A program made the translations under genes and the position numbers. A stretch of DNA of 64,000 nt, taken from positions 36,301,544-36,365,543 of the forward strand of contig JAFMSR010000010.1 of assembly GCA_022818135.1 (NCBI GenBank), written 5' to 3'. Of the stretch, positions 25,691 to 36,600 are shown piece after piece. Below the pieces are notes generated by a model. It made no database searches and was not told where the DNA came from. It was given only the letters and a program-made list of their open reading frames with translations. The stretch's first letter is position 1. Each line of letters starts with the position of its first letter. The DNA is from Saxidomus purpurata. Lineage: Eukaryota; Mollusca; Bivalvia; Venerida; Veneridae.

Positions 25691-26190
25691 NNNNNNNNNN
25701 NNNNNNNNNNNNNNNNNNNNNNNNNNNNNNNNNNNNNNNNNNNNNNNNNNNNNNNNNNNNNNNNNNNNNNNNNNNNNNNNNNNNNNNNNNNNNNNNNNNN
25801 NNNNNNNNNNNNNNNNNNNNNNNNNNNNNNNNNNNNNNNNNNNNNNNNNNNNNNNNNNNNNNNNNNNNNNNNNNNNNNNNNNNNNNNNNNNNNNNNNNNN
25901 NNNNNNNNNNNNNNNNNNNNNNNNNNNNNNNNNNNNNNNNNNNNNNNNNNNNNNNNNNNNNNNNNNNNNNNNNNNNNNNNNNNNNNNNNNNNNNNNNNNN
26001 NNNNNNNNNNNNNNNNNNNNNNNNNNNNNNNNNNNNNNNNNNNNNNNNNNNNNNNNNNNNNNNNNNNNNNNNNNNNNNNNNNNNNNNNNNNNNNNNNNNN
26101 NNNNNNNNNNNNNNNNNNNNNNNNNNNNNNNNNNNNNNNNNNNNNNNNNNNNNNNNNNNNNNNNNNNNNNNNNNNNNNNNNNNNNNNNNN
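25691..26190. other. Assembly gap, 500 N
   Basis: Exactly 500 N. It removes the N-terminal part, including exo I, of the exonuclease ORF on the minus strand. Confidence 0.99.
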
Positions 26191-27642
26191 AAATCACCGT
26201 CGGAAAATGTGTGACATTTTTCTAGGTTGAGCGAAAATCGCTATACCAGCGTTGGCATTTTCGCTTGTGGAACGAAAACGGCTTGGAATTTTCCATCGAA
26301 GTAAACTTTTTCTTAAAGCTCTAGGCTATCATGTCCCTGTTAAATTCGTCCAAATTTGTTTGACGTATTGACTAACTCAAATATGGAAGAGCTTTTCGGA
26401 GCGACATGCTTGTTGCGTCGTTGCGGGTCCGCCTCAGCGGATTGCTATATTTAGGACGGCTTTGAAAATCGCCCAAGAAAGTGAGATAAGAATGGGTCAA
26501 CACCACTCTTCAATGTGTAGTGTATTACACAATAAGTACAGAAGCTTACAATATATTTACTCGATTACGGAGTGTAGCTTGAATGGTCGCATACATTGCC
26601 TATGCGTGCATTTACTAATCACTACACCAGCTTTTGATGTTTACTGAATTTGCTTGGTCTTGATGCAAGGCATCAACACTTGAATTGTCTCATCGATAAC
26701 ATTTTCTTTTTAAACAAGAAATTTGAGTGTTGGTATCCCCAATTATAATCATTGCTTTGTAAAAAAATTTTTTTATATATTATGAAGTAAAAATATGTTC
26801 CTTCCACCTGTGTTTGGGACAATGTGTTCTTTTTTCTTTGGACGAGTCAATTTTGATACAGGTGATGCAATAAATTGCATGTTGTCATACCTAGTTTGTT
26901 TTCTGTACGTGCTCAAAGGGCCCCTAGAATGCGCCAGATGCAATGTTGGATTTCAAATTTTTCAGGGGGGTGGGAAGGGGGGGCGGTTGGGGGAAATGCC
27001 CCCGTACCCCCCTAGCACACCTGTGCGGAAACTTCATTTTAATCCAGGTACGCCGTTCTACACTGACCCAACATGAAATCTTTACAGGTTAAAATGGAAT
27101 TTACTATGCATGAGAAAGAAACACCAATACGTCACAATACAGGAAGTGGAATTCAATCATTTGTAAGAATATTAAACTTGATCAGTTGGGGAGCGAGTTT
27201 ATAAAAAAATCATTACAGGAGCTTCCGTAGCTTTCAGATTTAATTAAGGTCATAAATTCATCTATATAGATTCAATTCAAAGGGAGGTAATTTAAGAATT
27301 TGAATCTTTGGAGTCTCAACTCTCGCTTTTGCATTGTGTTTTCATAAAACATTGTTGAGTTTTCTAGTCTTGACATTACTTTCTCTCAACTGACAGCAAA
27401 GGAATATTTTGTCTTGACAACCAATTTTGTATTTGATAAACTGTCTGTTTTCACTATATGAGTTATCTCCCTTTTATGCATGATAAATGACTTTAACGGT
27501 CAATTACTAACACCAAATCGAATTTGCTTTTAAATTTGGAAATCGTAACGGGCGTCTTCTCGGAATGAAAAATATGACATACTGCAACAAATCATTAAAT
27601 GTGACCATATTGTGTTGAAAATTTGAGTTTAACAAAAGAATT
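26191..27642. other. No gene seen; G/C-rich repeat patch
   Basis: No supported exon, and I could not find the missing exonuclease N-terminus on the minus strand right of the gap. Positions 26930-27040 hold a G-run and C-run rich patch that looks like part of a dispersed repeat. A segment at 27500-27560 (TTACTAACACCAAATCG) recurs inverted near 29345-29395. Confidence 0.4.
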
Positions 27643-28992
27643 AACAAGAGCCATGTTACACATGGTTAATCCCCCCGCCAGGAAAAAGTTACCTGAAGGT
27701 TGTACTTTCGTACATTTTATTTGGTGAGAGGAAATCCTTAAAAAGCCGTATAGTTATGGTCATGCTGAATACAGTTTTCAAGTAAGTGGAAAAAAGAATA
27801 AGGCAATGAAGAGAAGGTTTGCAAAATTATATTAATGTTCATTATCAGTATAGGTATGATATTTTTCTATTTGACTAAAAGTAGACAAGGTAGAGTTATT
27901 GTTCTTGCACACTGCACTTCCTACCAATGTGCTATGTCAGTGTATTAAGTTTGAAGAAAATCCTTCAAGTACTTTTGGAGTTATGCTCCGGACAAAGTTT
28001 TTCAAGTAAATCTGATAAAGGGGAATAACTCTAAAAGTAGGCAAGGTAGAGTTATTGTTCTTACACACTGCACTTCCTACCAAAGTGCTATGTCAGTGTA
28101 TTAAGTTTGAAGAAAATCCCTCAAGTACTTTTGGAGTTATGCTCTGGACAAAACTTTGTAAGTAAATCTGATAAAGGGGAATAACTCTAAAAGTAGGCAA
28201 GGTAGAGTTATTGTTCTTGCACACTGCACTTCCTACCAATGTGCTATGTCAGTGTATTAAGTTTGAAGAAAATCCCTCAAGTACTTTTGGAGTTATGCTC
28301 CGGACAAGTAAATCTGATAAAGGGGAATAACTCTAAAAGTAGGCAAGGTAGAGTTATTGTTCTTGCACACTGCACTTCCTACCAATGTGCTATGTCAGTG
28401 TATGAAGTTTGAAGTAAATCCCTCAAGTACTTTTGGAGTTATGCTCTGGACAAAACTTTGTAAGTAAATCTGATAAAGGAGAATAACTCTAAAAGTAGGC
28501 AAGGTAGAGTTATTGTTCTTGCACACTGCACTTCCTACCAATGTGCTATGTCAGTGTATTAAGTTTGAAGTAAATCCCTCAAGTACTTTTGGAGTTATGC
28601 TTCGGACAAGTAAATCTGATAAAGGGGAATAACTCTAGAAGTAGGCAAGGTAGAGTTATTGTTCTTGCACACTGCACTTCCTACCAATGTGCTATGTCAG
28701 TGTATTAAGTTTGAAGAAAATCCCTCAAGTACTTTTGGAGTTATGCTCTGGACAAAACTTTTAGAGTAAATCTGATAAAGGGGAATAACTCTAAAAGTAG
28801 GCAAGGTAGAGTTATTGTTCTTACACACTGCACTTCCTCCCAATGTGCTCTGTCAGTGTATGAAGTTTGAAGAAAATTGCTCAAGTACTTTTGGAGTTAT
28901 GCTCCGGACAAAATTGGGACGGACGCACGGACGGACGGACGGACGGACGAAGAGCATTTCTAATATCCCCTTCGCCTTCGGCGGGGGGATAA
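27643..28992 (-). mobile_element. Family C element with a seven-unit tandem core
   Basis: On the minus strand it starts TTTATCCCCCCGCC and ends GGCGGGGGGATTA, then the hairpin CCATGTGTAACATGG, then CTCTTGTT. The core has seven units marked by GTAGGCAAGG (the first reads GTAGACAAGG) at 27881, 28037, 28193, 28339, 28495, 28641 and 28797. Spacings are 156, 156, 146, 156, 146 and 156. The 10-base difference is loss of AAACTTTGTA-like sequence after GGACA. A GGAC microsatellite follows near 28917-28947. It is reminiscent of bivalve pearl/CvA-type elements with tandem cores of about 160 bp. The short ORFs over it are repeat sequence. Confidence 0.75.
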
Positions 28993-29881
28993 ATAAATTG
29001 TATTTTGCCTTTTCAAAAACGAAAATAGGTTTTCCCGTTTTCAAATATCTTTGTAATTTTTCAGAAACCTCCCAGAGAGAGGCTGTAAATAGGTTGTAAA
29101 TAAATAAGCATGCCTAGTTTGAATTATGATTGAAGAACTTTACTTCCAATGATGTGCACAGTATATATGTCTGACTCACATTTACGTTACATTCAATAAA
29201 GCCAAAGTAGGACAAAAATACCACCCAGGTCAATCTAAGGAAATACACAAACATTCACTCGTTTTTCTGCATAGGGAAATACTCCATGGCTATTGTAAAG
29301 TTTAAGAAGTTTCAAACTGTATTTCTCTGTTACAATACCAGATTAAAAAGAAAATACGATTTGGTGTTAGTAATGGACCTTTAACTTTTGGAAGTGTCTA
29401 GAGAACCGGAACCGGTTCCCTAGACAGCGACCTTAGCAAACCGGAATTAATATGCGGACAAATTATTTGGCGTGTTGTTATCGGCACGTTAATTGATACA
29501 GCTATATAGACAAGTATAATTATGTTGATTATTATTGTTATCATTAAATATGTGTTTCGGATTATTTAATGGTTCTTCCTAAAATTATGACATGAAAAAC
29601 GCAATACAGAATTAGTTTTACAGATAACAGAATGACGTGGGAGAGCGTTTAGTTATGACAGAGTGAATAGCATTGATATAGAAAGCTCAATTTTCATTAT
29701 GTCACATCCAGGCCACACCACAGGGAGGCGCTCTTATCATGGCCTGTTGACCCCATTAAGGGTCAGTTTAGCCCTGAAAAGGACTGTTTTCAGTGCCTCT
29801 GGTTCAGGTAGAGGAAGGCATGACTGATGCTGTCGGGGAACTTATATTCAATATCTCTCATCACGGCTGTCTATAACGTCA
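28993..29881. other. No gene seen
   Basis: AT-rich up to about 29640. Positions 29700-29880 are richer in GC and may be the remains of the 3' part of the SGNH-like ORF, but I cannot read a continuing frame. Confidence 0.35.
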
Positions 29882-30409
29882 TCATTGTTCATGTGACCAG
29901 ATTTTGTAGAGGTGGAGTTTCAACAAGATTTTGTTAAGACGTCTGCATAACTTGTTGTATTGACGTTGATGATGATGGAAGAGGCTCCCAAATACGACGT
30001 ACTGAACACCACAGCTGCGGAATTCATTTATTATATCAAGAACGGCGTGGAGTAGCTGATGATTGTTAAATTTTTCCATATCATTTTCACCAATCTGTAT
30101 GAAGACTATGTCAAACTTCGCCAGCTTCCGCCTGCATAACTTCTGCAACAACCCGACGACTCCTAATCCTCCTGTCCCGTGTGCTACACCATAAAATGGT
30201 AGATCATTTTGCAGACTACCATTTCGGGTCGTACCGACTATACCTCGAACGAGGATGGTGGACCCAATAAGCACAATTACAAACAAACAGACTACCATTT
30301 CGCCAGCGTACACATAGACGCCGGACGAAACTATGACCAAATATGCCACAGTAAGGCACGTTTTCGTTGTCCCAATAGTGTCATTATTCTGACTGACTTT
30401 TCTGCCCAA
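29882..30409 (-). pseudogene. SGNH-hydrolase-like ORF with an internal duplication and frame change
   Basis: The clear part is the C-terminal two thirds: GTGGLGVVGLLQKL, KFDIVFIQIGENDMEKF (SGNH block III, G-x-N-D), and GVQYVVFGSLFHHH. The expected block I (G-x-S) is found in a different frame just upstream as FGHSFVRRLCVRWRNGSL. The 15-base word CGAAATGGTAGTCTG occurs twice, 77 bases apart (minus strand of 30303-30289 and 30226-30212). Skipping the intervening 77 bases would bring block I into frame with the rest. The catalytic D-x-x-H block is not seen. Such SGNH domains are common in mollusc mobile elements. This copy is probably broken. Confidence 0.55.
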
Positions 30410-31504
30410 ACGGCACTATTTTATACAGAAGATGAGCATTTATGAACAAAGCACTTAATTATAATTTCACATATGACACTAATCAATTTGTGATACAAAC
30501 CTTTATAACAAATATGCTGTACAGCGTTGTAGTACTCAAAGCCGTGAAAACAACACAACATAGGCAATTCATTCATTAATGAATGTACTTTGTTACAAAT
30601 AATAAGAGTTAAGACCTGTGTTTGCGTCTGTTATTAAACTATCTCAGCGAAATGCAGTTTTAAACTATACATTGTGTATCATAAAAAAATTTTCGTACCC
30701 GCATATTCATTCGTATCAATGGATAAAAATATTTTAGTATCATATTTGCAAAGTTTAAAACGCATTAACAGAAAAAACACGTGTTTTATATTTTCCGTTA
30801 AGATTCATTCTGTCATAACTGAATGCTCTTCTACTAACTCTATTGCTTTTTTACGATAACTATTTATGTGATGTTATTCTAACATCAGTTTAACACTGTA
30901 ACATTTCCCTTTCGAAAAACTAAACTAATTACATTGTCTCTATAATTGTATTGTATCGATGCTTGCACGGTAAGCAAATAACGACACGCTTATTCATTCG
31001 TCCGCATCATATTACTGCCTTAACTTTTACTGTTTTAGGCCTATTATCGCCTTTGTTATTATTACGCGCCGCCAGGAGGCGGTGCATATATTGGAAAGCA
31101 GAAAGTAAAATTTCCATGGGGTGACGTAACTACTTTTAGACTGTAGAATGATTTCACAGTGTGTCTTTGTAACAAGCGGTCTTTTGATTTGAGATCGCGA
31201 ACCAGTCTAAATTTTACGGAAATAGCTGGGTCTAAATTTTACGGATATAGCCGATTTTAAACGAATGACTACGAACGACTGAGATTCTGCCGACGGGTAG
31301 CGGCTGAAGATAGTCTTTTAAACTGACTTTGAATTTTTTTTCTAACAGATATTTGAATATACTTTACTAAACCACCAAGCTTATGATGTGTCCACTTCTT
31401 ATTTAAAGTGTCTGGGAAGTTAAATTCGTTTGTTTACATAAAGTTGTACCGCCATTCCGAAACAAACGTCTGTATTGGTGAATAACGAAGTTATAAAACC
31501 CGAT
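30410..31504. other. No gene seen
   Basis: AT-rich, with no supported exon or repeat copy recognised. Confidence 0.4.
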
Positions 31505-31575
31505 GCCTCGATAGCGCAGTGGAATGTATCCCCGCTTGGCACGCGGGAGATCAGAGATCGAAACCTCGCCAGATG
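31505..31575 (+). tRNA. tRNA-Ala(GGC)-like sequence, probably degenerate
   Basis: The order GCCTCGA, TAGCGCAGTGG (box A-like), then CCCGC-TTGGCAC-GCGGG (anticodon stem and loop, anticodon GGC), then AGATCGAAACC (box B-like) is clearly tRNA-derived. A run of eight T lies shortly downstream. The D-stem, T-stem and acceptor stem do not pair well, so a pseudogene or SINE head is more likely than a working tRNA. Confidence 0.4.
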
Positions 31576-32243
31576 AATTAACTTTATTTTTTTTATATAG
31601 TGGGGAACAAATTAATTTATATCTTGGAAATAATTTTTCTTTCGTACAAGAATAATATAAATTGAAGCAAATTTATATGTTAGAATTCTAGACTTAGGAA
31701 AATAAAAAAAAATCATTATTTCAATGATTTGTAATTCAATAATGTGACAGCAGCCAATTTCCATACAGAGGAAACAATGCCTATAGACTTGACGTAGAAT
31801 CATCTTTTTTAGCATTAAACATTAACAAATGGTCAGCCTTATACAAAATTAGAGTGCAAAAAGATTAGGTTTGGTTAATCACCATACATTAAATCCAACA
31901 TTACTAATTATCGCAACCCCCACTCCATTTGGCGACGTTCAAACATTTGACTTGTTTGCCTTATTGTATAGAGTCAGAGTGAAAAACATTGATTTAAAAT
32001 TGTGTTAAATATATTTGTATAATAAAAGTGTATAAAGTTTTCATTTTGGGTGAGTGTATGTCTCTGGTACAGAATTTCACCATTAGCTAAATAAAATCTA
32101 GATCTAGACATCCTTTAAATAACGTGCAGTAAACGAATTTAACGGCAAGCTGAAACATTATTTGCATATGACCGAACGAGATCATTTCAATAAGGTCACT
32201 TATATAAGAGTTAGAAAATAAGGTGCGATGTGAACGTGACCTT
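31576..32243. other. No gene seen
   Basis: AT-rich intergenic DNA between the tRNA-like sequence and the next family A element. Confidence 0.4.
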
Positions 32244-33200
32244 TTTAGTTCCCTGAGCACTTTGCGCTCAAGGTGAGCTATTGTGATCGCCTGATGTCCA
32301 TTGTCGTCTATCCACGTGACTAATTTAGGCTTGCGGACCATTTCAGTAGTCCACAGGGGACTACAGCGCCATTTTAAGTCAAGGGGACATGGCTCCTTGA
32401 TTATTGCTGCAAATGTTTGCTAGGGGAGGTAAAAATAGTTTTTAAAAAAATAGTCCATCACAGTACATGTCCGTGACTATGGGGGTGGAGCCTCAAAGGG
32501 TCATTGATTCTGATTGCCGAGCTGAACGTTTCGGGACCAGAATGGCTCCTTTGATTTTAACAAAATGCACTTTATTAAGCCCCTTGGCTACTGGCTCATT
32601 AACCTAAACTAGTGGACTGTCTATGTCAACAATTATTTCAAATGACATCTCCTGAACCGCTCAGTCAATTTTAACCAAACTTCATAGGATGTTCCTTGCA
32701 TGGTCATCTACCAAAAAATCCATTCAATGCATAACTGTGGTTGCCATAGCAACTGAAAGGAAAAACTTAAAAAGTCTTCTTCTACAAAACCGCAACATCT
32801 GGAGCTTAGATATATGGTATGTAGTGGTCTTCTACAAAAAAATCAGATCATGCCCCATGGATCAAAATTGACCCCTATAGGCCGGGGGCAACTGGTTAGA
32901 CTTGTTTAAGAAATTCAAAAAAAAAAAATTTCTCAAAAGCCACAAGGCCTAGAACTTAGATATTTGATATGTAACATTGTCTAGTAGATCTCTACCAAGT
33001 TTGTTCAAATTAGGACCCTGTGGTAAAATTGACCATGGTCTGGGGTCGCTTGACTGTATACATGTAGAGTTATAGGAAAAACTTCTTGACTGAAACTGTA
33101 TGGCCTTGAACAAATAGCATTGTCTGCTGGTCCTCTAGGAATATTACTCATAGTATGCCCCTTGCGTCAAATTAACTAAACCCAAGGGATTACAAGGTTA
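32244..33200 (+). mobile_element. Family A element, copy 3 (right end unclear)
   Basis: It starts TTTTAGTTCCCTGAGCAC, then GCGCTCAAGGTGAGCTATTG, the family 5' hairpin. The interior has the usual core words (GAGCTTAGATAT, CATTGTCTAG, CTCTACCAAG). I do not see the terminal GGCC hairpin, so the right end is approximate. Confidence 0.55.
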
Positions 33201-33580
33201 AACCTGCTATGTTCAATAACTCGAGAACCATTGAGCATAGGATCCTTAGACTTTAGGGACAGGTTGTGGAGTTCAATTTAAGATGCATAGAGAGTGTTAT
33301 TGCCCTTAAGAATGTAAAGGTGAAGAAAATCAATGGTAAAATTTTCTAGAAGTTAACAAATAGTGTCAATTTCCATAAAACTGGTATTCTGATTAACAGA
33401 AAAATGATAATTGCAACTCAGTAGTATAAATAAATATCAAAGACATTTCAAGGTCTCTGTTACTAAAACAAGATTTTTCTTGTCAGATACTCAATTTATA
33501 TGGCCTGGACATCACTAGTATCATTAAGATTTCAGTTGTGTTATAAAGGACCATCATGAGACTATTGTTTTATATTTTAG

Positions 33581-33663
33581 GAGAAACTGAACTGCAGAGC
33601 ACATCAACCACAGTAATCAATTACAACCGGTCAGATTGTGAGACTGAGTGACTTAAAGTAATC
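33581..33663 (+). other. 5' UTR part of the first coding exon of the DUF4211 gene
   Basis: An acceptor (TTTTATATTTTAG) ends at 33580, and 83 bases lead to the ATG at 33664. This implies at least one non-coding exon further upstream, which I could not locate. Confidence 0.5.
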
Positions 33664-36600
33664 ATGAGTAAATCAGTGTCAGACAATGGCAGTACTGGTG
33701 GCAGTAGGGGAAAATCTAGAGCAGGTAGAGGTAAAAGAAATGAATCAAGCACCATCTATGTCAGAGGTGATCGAGGAAAGTGGGCAAAGTCTTCACATGG
33801 AAGTAGCGTTAGCAAAAATGGAAGAAAGAAATCAACTGGAAGAGGTGTAGAAAGCGGTAGAAAGAAGAATAGACCAGGTAGTACTCGAAGTGGGTATGGT
33901 AGACCTGGACACACCAAGGCCACAGGTGCTGAAGGTAGTGATGACGAAGAAGAAGATGATGGTGAGTTTATTGATGATTCTGATGCAGATTCTGAAGAGG
34001 AAGATCTTGATGAGGAGGAAAGAGATAAGAGACCAGCATATAGTCTGACTAGACAACGGAGGAAATTGTCAGACATCCAGGATAAGGCATTGAGGTACCT
34101 TATACATTTCCTTAATTTCAAAGGTTTTTTAAGAGCAGTTTCAATAAAATCCCATCCCATCTTCATTAGAAAACACTAATTTCTTGATTTATCAAAACTA
34201 TATACATTATTTCTTAAGACTGAATTTAGTGAAGGTAGGGAACACCAGAAGTAGAAAAAATCTGTAATCCTTTCTTACCAAATTTTAAAAGGAAATTGAT
34301 TGATTGCTGTTCTTAGCATTTCAAGTCTTGATTAAAAAGTTTGAAGTGTAGTGAGCAACTTTAAAGTAGCAAGTAAAACCTTCAAAACACGATGCTTTGC
34401 TATTTTTATTAGCTTACCTGAGCACAAAGTGCTCAAGGTGAGCTATTGTGATCGCCTGGTGTCTGTCGTCCATTCACACCTAAACTAGTGTATGCAATAG
34501 AGGCTACATTTTTCACTAGATTTTAATGAAACTTGGTCAGAACGATAGCCTTGATGAAATCTAGGACGAGGTTGAATATGAATCATCTGGGATTTAAATC
34601 TAGGTCATAATTATTATCTTCATTTAATCTATGGGTCATGTTAGGTCATAAATTAGGTCACACGGTCAAATGTGTATGCAATGGAGTCTGCATTTTTTCA
34701 CTAGAACGTCATGAAATTTGGTCAGAAAGACTGCCTTGGTAAAATCTAGGTAAAGTTTGAATATGGGTCATCTGTGGTTAAAAACTAGGTCACGTGGTGA
34801 AATCATAGAAAAACCCTGTGTATGCAATAGGGGTATCATTTTTTATTGGATCTTCATGAAACTTGGTCAGTATGATTATCTCGATGACTTCTAGGTCAAG
34901 TTTGAATATGTGTCATCTGATGTCAAATCTTTGAAAAACCTTGTGTATGCAATGTAGTCTGCATTTTTTACTGGAACTTCATGAAATTGGTCAGAATGAC
35001 TGCCTTGATGCCTAAGTTAACTTTGGCTAAAATCTAGGCCAAGAGGTCAAATCACAGAAAAAACTTGTTTATGCCATGGAGGTGACATTTACATCCCAAT
35101 CATCATGAAAATTGGTCATAATGTTTGTCTCAATGATGTATAGGCAAATCTTAAATCCGGATCACCGGGTGAAAAAACTAGGTCACACGGTCACATCAAA
35201 GAAACACCTTATAAACACTCTTAGACTATGTATTACCCAATTACCATATAAATTGGTCTGAATGTTTGTCTTGTCAAGGTCAAACGGATTGTTTTTGTTT
35301 ATGATATATAGTTTGGTCACATTGGGTCATAAGTAAGTCTCAGTTGAGCTATATAAGGCCATATTGGCCCTCTCGTTCTTATTTCTTTTATGGAACACAG
35401 TTCTCAAGTAACAAAAAAAAGAAGTCATCATTCCAATGATGATAGTGATGATGAACGTGATAGTGTCACTGAGTCTTCAAAGAAAAAGTTAAAAAGGGTA
35501 AGATCTTATTAAATTTTAGTGAAGGAGGTTGATATATTGTTAGTGTGAGTGGGACACACATTTTGCTCCTGATGCGAGACATACAGTAATTGCACTGTCC
35601 CCTTCTTCATTAGTTGGTTCATTCATTTGTTAGCTTTCAATCCATAACTTATAGAAATTGAAGAGCTTCATGGGAAGGTGTGTTGTGCATAGCTCAAAGG
35701 TCAAGGTCAACCATATCCCCAAGTAAACTATAGCAATAATTTGTGTCAAAGTTAAAATTTAATTATTAATGTAATTCAATTCACACTTGGGTCCTTGTGT
35801 CCAAGGTCAAGGTCACACAATGAGTTTGAAGCCCTGTATAGATAAGATAGAGATATTTGCTTTTGTCATGTAAGAGTATATGTTCTACTAAATGGATACA
35901 AATACACCTCTGTGGTCCAGTGGTTAGTGTTGCTGATTTTGAATCACTGTAACCTCTCATAGATTGAGGGTCATGGGTTGGAGCCCTTTGCATTTTTGTA
36001 AGGAGGATAGGAATCTATTACTGATTCTTCTAGGGAACAATGGCTAGGTAAACTGTTGGCCTGTTATAAATGACCGAAATAAGATTGAATCCGGAGTTAA
36101 GATCATACAACAACATGAATAGAAATAGCACTTCTAGATAGCCAGTTGATTTAAATCTCTTCCTTGCCATACATCATTTGCCAATATACTTCCAGAAAAA
36201 GGGGATTAATGGCAGTTACAACAGAGCTGGTACTTATGATACAGCTGGCATCACAAGTGGATCTGATACCTCAACATCTCAGTCTGATAGTGAAGAAAAT
36301 GACTCGGACGGGATTGAAGAAGGTCCAAATGAAAACAGATATTCACTAGAGGAGCTGTTACGATCCTACACTTTCTGGATGACTGTGACAGCTGGTGGTG
36401 AAAACTTGGTTGTGAGGTTCACAAAGGTTTGTTGTTTTTGTTGTTGCTTTTTTTTAGTGATGTTATATCCAAAACTAGATACAGCTAAAGCATAGGCATG
36501 TCAGGACTGAAATTCAGTATTGTATTTGTCTTTGGACTTGCTTATTTGGGGCAAAGCTTTTATAATATAGGACTGTAAGAGCCTGTATAAAAATGCACAA

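Noticed and set aside
25607..26230. Plus- and minus-strand ORFs across the second N run
   Set aside because: Same artefact; the only real coding signal there is the minus-strand exonuclease frame ending at 25081.
28815..29099. ORFs over the family C right end
   Set aside because: Composed of the tandem unit and the GGAC run.
33756..34166. Antisense ORFs opposite the first CCDC82 exon
   Set aside because: Ser/Pro-rich shadows of the low-complexity sense frame, with no domain or splice support.
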